Source of the DNA: Pseudomonadota bacterium
Lineage (GTDB): Bacteria; Pseudomonadota; Gammaproteobacteria; Burkholderiales; Burkholderiaceae_C
NCBI GenBank assembly: GCA_021847345.1
Contig: JAJZTW010000014.1
Span: 1 to 64,000, forward strand
Direction: 5' to 3'
Length of the DNA: 64,000 nt
Each line of letters begins with the position of its first letter. Position 1 is the first letter of the stretch. Under the pieces are notes generated by a model. That model saw only the letters and a program-made list of their open reading frames with translations, was not told where the DNA came from and searched no databases. Shown one piece after another: positions 34,120 through 43,140 of the stretch. Both the position numbers and the translations under genes were made by a program.

Positions 34120-35082
34120 ATGGCCACTCGATCTGCTTTCCAGTTGTTGGCAACAAGCCGGCGTACGCTGGCCATCCTGGCCTCCCTGGTGTGTGCTGTG
34201 CTTGCGGCATGGCTGGCCCACCGCCAGTTCAATCGGGAGCAGCAGCAGGCGACCACCGCGTTCGAGCGCAGCAGCGTCGATCTCCTGGTGGCCAGTCATG
34301 ACCTGCGCGCCGGCGAGCGCATCAGCGTGCGCAACGTCGCGGTGCGGCCCTTTCCCGCGGCGTTCGTCCCCGCCGAGGCACTGCGACCCCAGCAGTTCGG
34401 GGTGGTCGCGGGACAGACGCTGGCCTACCCGCTGCGCAGCGGCCAGCCGCTGGCCGCCGACATGTTGCGGCGGCGGCGCAGGGCGGTGGGTGGCATCTCG
34501 GAGATGCTGCAGCCCGGGCAGGTGGCGATGAGTTTCGCGGTCAACGAGGTCGAGGGACTCTCCGGCCTGCTGCGTCCCGGTGACCGTGTCGACCTGCTGC
34601 TGACCCTGCAGCAGGCCACGGGATCCCATACCTATGCGCTGCTGCGCGATGCCGAGGTGCTGGCCGTGGGGTCGCGCACCTCCGTGCCGGGCAGCGAATC
34701 GGATTTCGCCTACGGGGCCATCACGCTGGCCGTGCCGGGCTCGCAGGAACAGTTGCTCACGCTTGCTCGAAGCCATGGCGGCATTTCCGTCATTCTGCGC
34801 AGTGCTTCCGCCCCGCAGGAGCCGGACCAGACGCCGCTCAATGCGCAGTGGCTGCTGCAACAGCTCAGCGGCCAGTCCACGCCGGTGGTGTCGCCGACCC
34901 CACCGACCGTGCACACGATCCCCATTCTGTATGGCGGCAGCGTGGCGAGTTCGTCGCCGACGCCAGGCACGACTTCGAGCCTGAACCTGCCGCAGAGACT
35001 GATCGCGCAGGCGCAGGTGGAGCGCAAGGCATTCGGGCTGCCCGCCGTCGTGCAACAAAACCAAGCTGGGAGAACCCAATGA
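34120..35082 (+). CDS. cpaB: Flp pilus assembly protein CpaB/RcpC
   Basis: 320-aa protein with an N-terminal membrane anchor (RTLAILASLVCAVLAAWLAHRQF), then a SAF domain (about residues 50-115: VDLLVASHDLRAGERISVRNVAVRPFPAAFVP) and the RcpC/CpaB C-terminal region (VNEVEGLSGLLRPGDRVDLLLT). CpaB is periplasmic and works with the secretin. ATG 34120 is 4 bp after the small pilin stop. Its stop overlaps the secretin start (ATGA at 35079-35082). Confidence 0.9.
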   Translation: MATRSAFQLLATSRRTLAILASLVCAVLAAWLAHRQFNREQQQATTAFERSSVDLLVASHDLRAGERISVRNVAVRPFPAAFVPAEALRPQQFGVVAGQTLAYPLRSGQPLAADMLRRRRRAVGGISEMLQPGQVAMSFAVNEVEGLSGLLRPGDRVDLLLTLQQATGSHTYALLRDAEVLAVGSRTSVPGSESDFAYGAITLAVPGSQEQLLTLARSHGGISVILRSASAPQEPDQTPLNAQWLLQQLSGQSTPVVSPTPPTVHTIPILYGGSVASSSPTPGTTSSLNLPQRLIAQAQVERKAFGLPAVVQQNQAGRTQ

Positions 35083-36596
35083 GCCGTGGCCCAATCCCGT
35101 ATGGCCGTGTTGCGGCGTTGCGCCGTGCCCATCACCTGGCGGTGGTCGTCGCGTTCGCCGTCGGTACATGTTGTGTCCCGGCCACGGCGGCCTCGCGCCC
35201 GGCGGCCTCCGCTGCGGCATCGCTGGCCAGGCCCGCGTCGTCGCCTCCCGCGGCGGCCGTCCCCAGTATGTCGGCGGCGCAGGCCTCCGCGGGTTCTCCG
35301 GTGCCGCCCTTCGCCACCGGCATGCGGCCCCTGCAGATGTTCGTCGGCCAGTCGAAGGTGCTGACCACGCCCGATGTGGCGCGGGTCGCGGTGGGCAACG
35401 GACAGGTTCTCAAGGCGGTGGCCCTGGACGGTCACTCGGTGCTGCTGTTCGCCGACGCAGCCGGGAACTCTTCGCTGCTGATCTGGACCGCGCGCGGTCA
35501 GCTCGAGAGCGTCGACGTGGTGGTGCATGCGCACGACATCGATCGCCTGGCGCACCAGATCTCCGAGTTCGTCGGCCATATCCCGGGCGTGAAGACCTCG
35601 ATCATCGGCGGCCAGGTCGTGATCCAGGGCAGCAGGCTGTCGAATCGCGACCTGCAGAAGATCTCCATCATCGCCAAGCGCTATCCCAAGGAGGTGATCA
35701 ATTTCACCGATCCCATGTCTTGGGAAAAGATGGTGCTGATCCATGTGACGATGGTCGAGATCCCGCGCACCGTCGTGCGCAACCTCGGCATCCAGTGGAA
35801 CACGTTGGGCGGAGGAGTGATCGCCGGCCTGTGGGCACCGATGCAGCGCATCACCCAGGCGGGCAACCAGGTATCCATTCCGGTGACCAGCGGAACCTCG
35901 CTGCCGATCGTCGGCGCCGGAGGGGGAGCCGCGTCGATGCCCGGGGCACTCAACGTCATGTCGCTGTTCAACCTCGGTCTCGGCGCGCAGCTCAACGCGC
36001 TGGAGCAAAAGGGTGAAGCGACCATCCTGGCCCAGCCGGAACTGTCGACCCGCAACGGTGCCAAGGCGTCGTTCTTCGCCGGCGGCAAGATTCCCTACAC
36101 GGTCTCGGCGCTGTCGGGCTCGACGACCCAGTTCGAGAACTACGGCATCAAGCTGACCGTGCTGCCGGTGGTCGATCCCGAGAACGACATCGACGCCAAG
36201 ATCGAGGTCGACGACAGCTCGATCGACACCTCGGCCAGCTACGCCGCGGGCCCTGCGCTGCTCGACCGCACGATGAACACCGAGTTCAACGTGCACAGCG
36301 GCCAGACCATCGTGCTGTCCGGCCTGATGCAGCGATCGCTGTCGCGCACCACGCAGAAGGTACCGGGCCTGGGCGACCTGCCCCTGGTGGGCGCGCTGTT
36401 CCGCTCGCACTCGCTGCAGGACCAGCGCAACGAGATGGTCGTGTTCGTCACTCCAGTCGTCGTCTCGGCTGGGAGCCCGCGCGAGAAGGCGCTGCTCGGA
36501 CAGGCGCGTTCGACGATCCAGCACGGCTTGCGACACCACGCGGATCCACTGATGCCCGGGCCGATCCTGCCTGCGCTGGACCTGGCCGGATCCTGA
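35079..36596 (+). CDS. rcpA: Tad-type outer-membrane secretin RcpA/CpaC
   Basis: 505-aa secretin of the Tad/type II secretin group, forming the outer-membrane pore. The signal peptide is AHHLAVVVAFAVGTCCVPATAA. The N-terminal pilus-formation domain includes MRPLQMFVGQSKVLTTPDVARVAVGNGQV, and a BON-like segment follows (GGQVVIQGSRLSNRDLQKI). The C-terminal secretin core has GEATILAQPELSTRNGAKASFFAGGKIPY and VPGLGDLPLVGALFRSHS, the latter being the highly conserved secretin signature. A GGGAGA ribosome site precedes ATG 35079. Confidence 0.93.
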   Translation: MSRGPIPYGRVAALRRAHHLAVVVAFAVGTCCVPATAASRPAASAAASLARPASSPPAAAVPSMSAAQASAGSPVPPFATGMRPLQMFVGQSKVLTTPDVARVAVGNGQVLKAVALDGHSVLLFADAAGNSSLLIWTARGQLESVDVVVHAHDIDRLAHQISEFVGHIPGVKTSIIGGQVVIQGSRLSNRDLQKISIIAKRYPKEVINFTDPMSWEKMVLIHVTMVEIPRTVVRNLGIQWNTLGGGVIAGLWAPMQRITQAGNQVSIPVTSGTSLPIVGAGGGAASMPGALNVMSLFNLGLGAQLNALEQKGEATILAQPELSTRNGAKASFFAGGKIPYTVSALSGSTTQFENYGIKLTVLPVVDPENDIDAKIEVDDSSIDTSASYAAGPALLDRTMNTEFNVHSGQTIVLSGLMQRSLSRTTQKVPGLGDLPLVGALFRSHSLQDQRNEMVVFVTPVVVSAGSPREKALLGQARSTIQHGLRHHADPLMPGPILPALDLAGS

Positions 36597-36615
36597 ACCT
36601 TCGCCGGAACATCCC

Positions 36616-38241
36616 ATGCTCGAGGTCACCATCGTTTCCCGCAACGGGCGCACAAGCGTCAGGCGGGTCCCGCTGCGCAGCGTTGTCGGGCGGGACCTGT
36701 CCTGCGAGGTCTGCCTGGATCACTGGCGCATCGCAAGCTCGCACCTGCTGCTGGAGTACCGCGGAGCCGGCATCATGGTCGAACAGCTCGCCGCGTTCGG
36801 AGCCGCGCGCATCAACGGCCAGCGAATTCGCAAGAGCTACGGCCCGCTGGCCGAGGGCGATCGAATCGAGCTGGGTCCGTACCGGCTTTCGGTGAAGGCG
36901 CTGGACCTGCCGGACCAGGTCTCGGGAGCCGACCAGGCGCCCGACCTGCGCGCGCTGGAATTCAGCTGGCGCACGCGCCTGCACGCCGAGTTGCTGGAGG
37001 CGCTGGACCTGCGGCGCCTGAGCCTCGACGATCTCACCGATTCCGACCTGCGGGGCCAGAGCGAGGCCTTGCTGCACGAGATCGTCGATCGCCTGCGCGA
37101 GCGCATTCCGCGGGAGCTCGACGGCGATGCCCTGTGCCGGGTCGTGCTCGACGAGGCCTTCGGCCTGGGGCCGCTGGAAGGCCTGCTCGCCGACGCGACC
37201 GTGACCGAGATCATGATCAATCGCCACGACGAAATCTACGTCGAGCGTTCAGGCAGGCTGCAGCGCAATCCCCTGAGTTTCACCAATGACCAGGCAGTGA
37301 TGGGCGTGATCGAGCGCATCGTGGTTCCGCTCGGCCGCCACATCGACGAGGCGTCCCCGATGGTCGACGCGCGACTCAAGGACGGGTCGCGCGTGAATGC
37401 GGTGATCCCGCCGCTTTCCCTGCGCGGGCCTTGCCTGACCATTCGCAAGTTCTCGGGCTCCATGCTGGACGCCAACGGCCTGCTCGCCTGCGGAGCTATC
37501 AGCCCGGCGATGATCGAGTTCCTTCGCGTGTGCGTGGAGTCGCGCAAGAACGTGGTGATTTCCGGAGGCACCGGCTCGGGCAAGACCACCTTGCTCAATG
37601 TGCTGTCGAACTTCATCCCGAGCGGCGAGCGCGTGGTGACCATCGAGGATGCGGCCGAGCTGCGTCTGCGCCATGAGCACCTGATCAGCCTGGAGGCGCG
37701 CCCGGCGAACGCCGAGGGTCGTGGCGAGATCAGTATCCGCAGCCTGCTCCGCAACACGCTGCGCATGCGTCCCGACCGCATCGTCATCGGCGAATGTCGT
37801 GGTGGCGAGGCCATCGACATGCTGCAGGCCATGAATACCGGGCACGACGGATCCCTGACCACGCTGCACGCCAACTCGGCGCGCGATGCGCTGTCGAGAC
37901 TGGAGACCATGGTCCTGCTCGGGGGCGTGGAGCTGCCGCTGCGGGCCATTCGCGAACAGGTGGTCAGCGCGGTCGACGTCATCGTGCAGCAGGCACGCCT
38001 GCCCAGCGGAGAGCGCAAGGTGACCAGCATCGTCGAGGTCCGCGGGCTGGACGATGACGTGGTGCAGGTGCAGGAACTGTTCGCTTACCGATTCGCGGCC
38101 GCGGGTGAGCGCGCAGGCGGCGGCTACTTCACCGGCTGCGGGGTCCTGCCCAGCTTCGCCGACGATCTGCGCCAGCGTGGCGCAGCGCTCGACCCCGGCT
38201 GGTTCGAACTCGCCGGCGCGGCACGGGAGACGGTGCGATGA
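36616..38241 (+). CDS. tadA: TadA/CpaF secretion ATPase with N-terminal FHA domain
   Basis: 541-aa hexameric secretion ATPase of the CpaF group with an extra N-terminal FHA domain. In the FHA part (about 1-95) the phosphothreonine-binding residues are present: G25-R26, S42 and H43 (RIASSHLLLE), and N67-G68. The ATPase part has Walker A GGTGSGKTT at residues 317-325, Asp box region TIEDAAELRL, Walker B RPDRIVIGECRGGEA and the His box GHDGSLTTLHANS. FHA suggests regulation by threonine phosphorylation or docking to a phosphoprotein; a kinase is not encoded nearby. It starts 19 bp after the secretin and overlaps tadB (ATGA). Confidence 0.93.
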   Translation: MLEVTIVSRNGRTSVRRVPLRSVVGRDLSCEVCLDHWRIASSHLLLEYRGAGIMVEQLAAFGAARINGQRIRKSYGPLAEGDRIELGPYRLSVKALDLPDQVSGADQAPDLRALEFSWRTRLHAELLEALDLRRLSLDDLTDSDLRGQSEALLHEIVDRLRERIPRELDGDALCRVVLDEAFGLGPLEGLLADATVTEIMINRHDEIYVERSGRLQRNPLSFTNDQAVMGVIERIVVPLGRHIDEASPMVDARLKDGSRVNAVIPPLSLRGPCLTIRKFSGSMLDANGLLACGAISPAMIEFLRVCVESRKNVVISGGTGSGKTTLLNVLSNFIPSGERVVTIEDAAELRLRHEHLISLEARPANAEGRGEISIRSLLRNTLRMRPDRIVIGECRGGEAIDMLQAMNTGHDGSLTTLHANSARDALSRLETMVLLGGVELPLRAIREQVVSAVDVIVQQARLPSGERKVTSIVEVRGLDDDVVQVQELFAYRFAAAGERAGGGYFTGCGVLPSFADDLRQRGAALDPGWFELAGAARETVR

Positions 38242-39101
38242 GCATGGGCACCGTGCAACAGTGGCAGGTCGTCGGGCTCAGCGCGCTGGCCGCCGGCTTC
38301 ACGCTGTGGAGCCTGTGGCAGACGGTTCCCCAGGTGTTCGCCAGGCTGCGCAGCTTCCTGACCACCCAGGCGCAGCGCGAATCGGCCGAGCTGTTCTGGT
38401 TTTTCGACATCGAACGCATGTTCCGGGCCTATGTGGCCCTCATGGTGATCGCCGGCGGCATCATGTGGCTGCTCACCGGCGTGGCGCTGGCGGGCCTGGC
38501 GTTCCTCCTGCTGGCTGTGGTGGCTCCGCGCATGGCCTGGAAGGCCATGCGCCGGCGGCGCCAGCGCCGCTTCGACGAGCAGCTTCCGGATGCGCTGCTG
38601 ATCGTCGCAGGCGCATTGCGTGTCGGGCTCGGGCTGCCGGCCGCGCTGCAGCAGATGGTGCAGGAGGCCAGCGAGCCCCTGTCGCAGGAGTTCGGCCTGC
38701 TGCTGCGCGAGCACCGCCTCGGCGTTGCCTTCGACCAATGCCTGCTCGGACTGAATCGGCGCATGCCCACGCAGTCGACCATTCTGATGGTCTCGGCGAT
38801 GCGCGTTTCCATCCAGAGCGGCGGCACCCTGGCCGAGACCCTGGAGACGGCCGCGCATACCCTGCGCCAGCGCCTGCAGATGGACGGCAAGGTACGCGCG
38901 CTGACTTCGCAGGGGCGCATGCAGGCCTGGGTCGTCGGCGGGCTGCCGATGTTGCTGCTGCTGATCATGGCTCGTCTGGAGCCATCGACGGTCGCGGTGT
39001 TCTGGAGCGGTCCGCTGGGGTGGGCCGCACTGACCCTGATCGGCTTTCTGGAACTCATGGGTGCGCTGGTGATCCGGCGCATCGTGAGCATCGATGTATG
39101 A
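38238..39101 (+). CDS. tadB: Tad inner-membrane platform protein TadB
   Basis: 287-aa T2SF-domain membrane protein. Two helices near the N terminus (residues 10-28 and 65-95) precede the cytoplasmic T2SF domain (RRFDEQLPDALLIVAGALRVGLGLPAALQQM, then SIQSGGTLAETLETAAHTLRQR), and two helices close the protein. With TadC it forms the inner-membrane platform for pilin assembly. ATGA overlaps join it to tadA upstream and tadC downstream. Confidence 0.92.
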   Translation: MSMGTVQQWQVVGLSALAAGFTLWSLWQTVPQVFARLRSFLTTQAQRESAELFWFFDIERMFRAYVALMVIAGGIMWLLTGVALAGLAFLLLAVVAPRMAWKAMRRRRQRRFDEQLPDALLIVAGALRVGLGLPAALQQMVQEASEPLSQEFGLLLREHRLGVAFDQCLLGLNRRMPTQSTILMVSAMRVSIQSGGTLAETLETAAHTLRQRLQMDGKVRALTSQGRMQAWVVGGLPMLLLLIMARLEPSTVAVFWSGPLGWAALTLIGFLELMGALVIRRIVSIDV

Positions 39102-40012
39102 ACATGACGGCGATCGAAGGGTGGCTCATCGACCTGCTGGTCGGCATTTCCGCCGGGCTGCTGGCATGGGTGGCGGTGTCATTCATCCGCCGGCAACCGG
39201 GCAGGGTGCGCGATGCCGAGCATGTGCCGGCGATCCTGCGATGGCTGGGCGGGCCGGTGAACGAGGCGCTGCCGCTGGCGCGGACCCTGCTGACGCCGCA
39301 GCGTCGAGCGGTGCTCGCCAGGCGGGTTCGCCACGCCGGGCTGCAGTACGGGATGGAGCCGGAGACCTTCGAGGCGCTGCGCATCGTGAGCACATGCGGG
39401 CTCGCGGTGGTGGGCATGATCGTCGGTGTCATGCTGCGTCTGCGCAGCGAGCCGGCGGGCGCGGGCTTGCTGGCGGAGGTCTCGCGCGGCGCCGTGCTGG
39501 GAGGCTTGCTCGGGTGGGTCTATCCATCGCTGTGGCTGCGCCAGCGGGTGGCGACCCGCAACACCCAGATCCGCCGGGTGCTGCCGTTCTACCTGGACCT
39601 GATGACTCTTTGCGTCGAGGCCGGACTGGGCATGCGCATGGCGCTGGAGCGCGCCGTGAGCAAGGGGCCTCCGGGGCTGTTCCAGGAGGAACTGCAGAGG
39701 GTGCTGCGGGACATGCGTGCCGGGCGCGGCCTGGCAGCCAGTTTTCACGACCTGGGCGAGCGGGTCGATGTCCCGGGGGTTTCCCACTTCGCCATGGCCG
39801 TGGTGCGCGCCGAGCGCATGGGCCTGAGCCTGGGGCCGGTGCTGCGAATGCAGTCGGAGCAGCAGCGCGCCGAACGCTTCCTGCGCGCCGAGCGTCTTGC
39901 GCTGGAAGCCCCGGTGAAGATGTTGTTTCCCCTGATCGTGTTCGTCTTCCCCTGCACCTTCATCGTGATCTTTTTTCCGTTGATCATGCATTTCCTCGGG
40001 GCCCCGGCCTAG
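39098..40012 (+). CDS. tadC: Tad inner-membrane platform protein TadC
   Basis: 304-aa T2SF protein, paralogous to TadB. IRRVLPFYLDLMTLCVEAGLGMRMALERA and GVSHFAMAVVRAERMGLSLGPVLRMQSEQQRAER are the conserved T2SF blocks. Helices lie at about 8-28, 98-118, 130-145 and 270-300. The protein ends with PLIVFVFPCTFIVIFFPLIMHFLG, typical for TadC. ATG 39098 overlaps the tadB stop. Confidence 0.92.
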   Translation: MNMTAIEGWLIDLLVGISAGLLAWVAVSFIRRQPGRVRDAEHVPAILRWLGGPVNEALPLARTLLTPQRRAVLARRVRHAGLQYGMEPETFEALRIVSTCGLAVVGMIVGVMLRLRSEPAGAGLLAEVSRGAVLGGLLGWVYPSLWLRQRVATRNTQIRRVLPFYLDLMTLCVEAGLGMRMALERAVSKGPPGLFQEELQRVLRDMRAGRGLAASFHDLGERVDVPGVSHFAMAVVRAERMGLSLGPVLRMQSEQQRAERFLRAERLALEAPVKMLFPLIVFVFPCTFIVIFFPLIMHFLGAPA

Positions 40013-40022
40013 GGTCAGCCTC

Positions 40023-40481
40023 GTGTCTCGTCCCGACGCCATGCAGCCATCCGCGCTGCCGCATGCAAGCCCGTTGCAAACGCCGTTGCTGCCGCCACGC
40101 CCGCGCGCGATCGGTGGGGTGCGGCGGCTCTGCCTGCGCCGCGACGATGGGTCGACGCAGGATTTGCGCGTGCGTGTCGCCGACGGCTTTCGCTCCCGCC
40201 TGTTCGGACTCATGCTGCAGCGGCGCTGGCCGGCCGATTGCGACGCATTGCTGCTGACCGAATGCCGCGCCGTGCACATGGCCTTCATGCGCCTGGAGCT
40301 CGACGTGGTGTATCTCGACGCGCTGGGCAGCGTGGTTGGCGTGGTCGAGACACTGCGGCCATGGCGCGCCAGCGTCGCCACCGCGCGCGGAGCGCGCCAC
40401 GCCCTCGAACTGGCGGCCGGGTCCGTGCAGGCGTGGCGCCTGCATGCCGGTGACCGGCTGCTGCCCGCGCGCCCCTGGTGA
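40023..40481 (+). CDS. DUF192 family protein in the Tad cluster
   Basis: 152-aa DUF192 protein. RVRVADGFRSRLFGLMLQRRW is the family entry (usually xxRxxGLMxRxxL), and DALLLTECRAVHMAFMRLELDVVYLDALGSVVGVVETLRPWR holds the HMxFMRxxLDVxFLD core. DUF192 is a small beta-barrel of unsettled function; most members are exported, but no signal peptide is visible here. The start is GTG 40023 or ATG 40041. It lies 10 bp after tadC and overlaps the next pseudopilin gene, so it belongs to the same transcript. Confidence 0.85.
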   Translation: MSRPDAMQPSALPHASPLQTPLLPPRPRAIGGVRRLCLRRDDGSTQDLRVRVADGFRSRLFGLMLQRRWPADCDALLLTECRAVHMAFMRLELDVVYLDALGSVVGVVETLRPWRASVATARGARHALELAAGSVQAWRLHAGDRLLPARPW

Positions 40482-41176
40482 TGAAGCGCCACCCCAACGC
40501 ACGGGTGCGTCGCCGGTCGCGTGGCGCCGCGATGGTCGAATTCATCATCGTCGCGCCGTTGCTCGGCCTGTTCCTGGTGACCCTCGTCCAGTACGGGATG
40601 ATGCTCGTCGCGCAGGCCGACATGAGCTACGCGACCCTGATGGCGGCGCGTGCCGGCAGCACCGGGAACGTCGATCCGATGCTGATGCGCGAGGCCTACC
40701 TGCGGGCCATGGTTCCGTGGTACGGCGGCGGCGTGGATACCGCGTCGCTTGCGCAGTCCCTTGCCCGGGCACAGGGCGATGCCGCGGGGCACCTGCTGAT
40801 CCAGGTCATCAGCCCGACGGCGCAGGCCTACCGGCACTGGAATGACCCGACGCTGCAGCGCCGGGAAGGTCATGGACGGCGCGTCATCGCCTGGACAGGC
40901 ACGCCGCCCGCAGGCTCGGCCGCCCCGTCGCCCGACGAACAGAGCCTGGCGCAAGCACGCGTGCTCAAGCTGCGCATCGCGCAGAGCTTCGTGCCGCTGG
41001 ATCCGATGTTCACGCAGGCGTATCTCGCGCTGCTGAGATTTGCCGACCCGCATGTCGACACCCGCGCCGGGCGCTTCTACACCGCGCAGATCGACCAGGA
41101 CAGGCTGGTGCTGGTCAGCACGGCCGCGGTGCATCTGCAGTCGGACGCCATCGAGTCGAGCTCCACGCAGCCCTGA
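40481..41176 (+). CDS. tadE: TadE-like pseudopilin
   Basis: 231-aa protein. RRRSRGAAMVEFIIVAPLLGLFLVTLVQYGMMLVAQADMSYATLMAARAGS is the TadE signature: basic leader, G/AAMVEF with Glu at position 5, hydrophobic helix and the A-rich segment with the conserved AARAG. The remainder is an exported domain of unknown fold. ATG 40481 is used; GTG 40478 immediately before it is also possible, and both overlap the DUF192 stop. It is the last gene of the Tad cluster. A 158-bp gap follows. Confidence 0.85.
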   Translation: MKRHPNARVRRRSRGAAMVEFIIVAPLLGLFLVTLVQYGMMLVAQADMSYATLMAARAGSTGNVDPMLMREAYLRAMVPWYGGGVDTASLAQSLARAQGDAAGHLLIQVISPTAQAYRHWNDPTLQRREGHGRRVIAWTGTPPAGSAAPSPDEQSLAQARVLKLRIAQSFVPLDPMFTQAYLALLRFADPHVDTRAGRFYTAQIDQDRLVLVSTAAVHLQSDAIESSSTQP

Positions 41177-41334
41177 ACGCCGCTGCGGTGGCAGCGCGAC
41201 CCCGCTTCGAGGAGTCCTTGAGAGAAATAAGGTTACAACGCTTGCGGCGGCATGCTCCTACAGTGCCGGGAGGAACACCGCGTCCGGCCTGATCCCGGCG
41301 CGGAGCATTCGATCATTCGAGGAGGGATCCCGTC

Positions 41335-41922
41335 ATGACGTCGTATCGAACCTTGCGCCTCCACACCCTGCCTGCGCACGCCCGCGTGGACGAGCCGGAC
41401 AGCCAGCACGCGCAGCGCCTGGCCATGGACCAGCCAGCACGACTGGCCATGACCGACCTGCGGCGCGTCGCCGCCGTGGCGATCCACCCGGATGCCACGC
41501 TCGAGGCCGCGCAGCAGCGCATGGTGCATGCGCGGGTTCGCATGCTGCTGGTCACCGACGCCGCCGGGGAACTGCTCGGCCTGGTCACCGCGCGCGACCT
41601 GCTGGGCGAAGCCCCGATCCGCGCCGCGGTCGACGACGGCGTGGCACGCGACCAGCTCGCGGTGCAGCGCGTCATGGTGCCGAGCCAGCGAATCCAGGTG
41701 CTCGACTGGAGCGACGTCGAGCACGCCAGCATCGGCGACGTGGTGCAGACCCTGCGCGACAGCGGTCGCCAGCATGCGCTGGTGGTGCAGCAGGGGCGCC
41801 CGCCGCAGGTCTGCGGAATCTTTTCGGCCACGCACATCGGGCGCCTGCTGGGCGTGCCCATCGAGGCGAGCGACAAGCCGCAAAGCTTCGCCGAGGTCGA
41901 GCACCTGCTGGCTGCGACCTGA
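41335..41922 (+). CDS. CBS-domain protein
   Basis: 195-aa soluble protein with a tandem CBS pair: MTDLRRVAAVAIHPDATLEAAQQRMVHARVRMLLVTDAAGELLGLVTARDLLGE (about 38-92) and VQRVMVPSQRIQVLDWSDVEHASIGDVVQTLRDSGRQHALVV (about 108-165). CBS pairs bind adenosyl nucleotides and regulate partner proteins; the partner is unknown. A very strong ribosome site (AGGAGGG, 41320-41326) suggests high expression. The 158-bp gap before it (41177-41334) shows no gene. No partner enzyme is adjacent. Confidence 0.88.
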   Translation: MTSYRTLRLHTLPAHARVDEPDSQHAQRLAMDQPARLAMTDLRRVAAVAIHPDATLEAAQQRMVHARVRMLLVTDAAGELLGLVTARDLLGEAPIRAAVDDGVARDQLAVQRVMVPSQRIQVLDWSDVEHASIGDVVQTLRDSGRQHALVVQQGRPPQVCGIFSATHIGRLLGVPIEASDKPQSFAEVEHLLAAT

Positions 41923-41974
41923 CAGGCGAAAGGCGAAAGGCGCGCGCAAGCGCCAAAGCGCGAAAGCGATCCCC

Positions 41975-42982
41975 TCAGGCGCCAGCCTCGGGGTTCGCGG
42001 CAGCCCACGGGTACAGGCCGCGTACTCGTGCCATCAGGCGGGTCAGCCCGAACAGGGCATCGATGCAGGGCGTGGGAACCGCCATGCGCAGCCCCAGTTC
42101 GTGCACCGCGCCGACGATGGCATCGAGCTCCAGCGGGCGCGACGCGAGCGCGTCCTGCAGCATCGAGGTCCTGAAGGCTCCCAGGCTGGCCGTGATGCGA
42201 TGCCTCTGCTCTGGGGTCTGCTCGATCGGGCAGCCCAGGCGTTCGCCCAGGGTTCGCGCCTCGTGCATCGCGTCGGTGCACAGCTTGCGCACCAGCGGAT
42301 CGGCCAGGATCTGGTCGATCGTCGCACCGGTCAGCGCGGAAACCGGATTGGTCGTCAGATTGCCCCACAGCTTGTACCAGACGTCACTGCGCACGTTCCC
42401 CGAGTGGGTGACGTCGAAGCCGGCTTGCCGCAGCACGTCGCACACCTGTTCGGCTCGCTCGCTCGTGCCGCCCGCGGGCTCGCCGAGGATCAGTTTCGCC
42501 GGACCGCGGTGCAGCGCCATGCCGGGTTCGGGGCGCGAGGCCGTCACGTGCACCACACAGCCGAGCACATGGCGCAGCGGGATGGACGTGGCGATGTCGC
42601 CGTCGGGGTCGACGCTGCGCAGCGGGGCCGGATCGAGCTGCGGCCCCGCGGCACAGAACCACCACGGCACGCCGTTCATCGCCGGCAACACCACGGTGTG
42701 CGGTTCGAGAAGGGGGGCGATTTCGCGTGCGGCTGCGCGCAGCGCCGGCCCCTTGACCGCCAGGATCACCAGGTCCTGCGGCCCGAGCTGCGATGCCCGT
42801 TCCACGACGCGCGCCGGTGCCTGCAACAGACCCTGCGCGGTGTCGGCGCGCCAGCCGTGGCGGAGCAGCGCCTGCAGCGTGTCGCCGCGAGCCACGACGC
42901 CCGGCGCATGCTGCGTGCAGGCCGCCAGCCGCGCGCCGATCAGGCAGCCGATGGAGCCGGCGCCGACGATGCAGATGTTCAT
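41975..42982 (-). CDS. 2-dehydropantoate 2-reductase family protein (first copy)
   Basis: 335-aa PanE/ApbA-type dehydrogenase. MNICIVGAGSIGCLIGARLAA is the NADP Rossmann motif, DLVILAVKGPALRAAAREIAPLL and VWYKLWGNLTTNPVSALTGAT hold the catalytic Lys/Asn region (KLWGNLTTNP). The start at 42982 has GGAGAA upstream. Family members reduce ketopantoate in pantothenate synthesis or other 2-keto acids. A second, distinct copy lies 1 kb away, so at least one is likely not the biosynthetic PanE. Confidence 0.87.
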   Translation of the reverse strand: MNICIVGAGSIGCLIGARLAACTQHAPGVVARGDTLQALLRHGWRADTAQGLLQAPARVVERASQLGPQDLVILAVKGPALRAAAREIAPLLEPHTVVLPAMNGVPWWFCAAGPQLDPAPLRSVDPDGDIATSIPLRHVLGCVVHVTASRPEPGMALHRGPAKLILGEPAGGTSERAEQVCDVLRQAGFDVTHSGNVRSDVWYKLWGNLTTNPVSALTGATIDQILADPLVRKLCTDAMHEARTLGERLGCPIEQTPEQRHRITASLGAFRTSMLQDALASRPLELDAIVGAVHELGLRMAVPTPCIDALFGLTRLMARVRGLYPWAAANPEAGA

Positions 42983-43140
42983 CCGTTGTTCTCCGGTTCG
43001 TGGGCATGCGGCCGCAGCGCTCGCATGCACCGGGGGATCCTAGTCCGACAGGAGTCCACTGCGTCATGGCAAGGATCGACCCCCTTCGCCGGGACAGCAC
43101 ACTAGACTGAAACGTTTCCGCCCTCGACGCGCCGCTCGCG

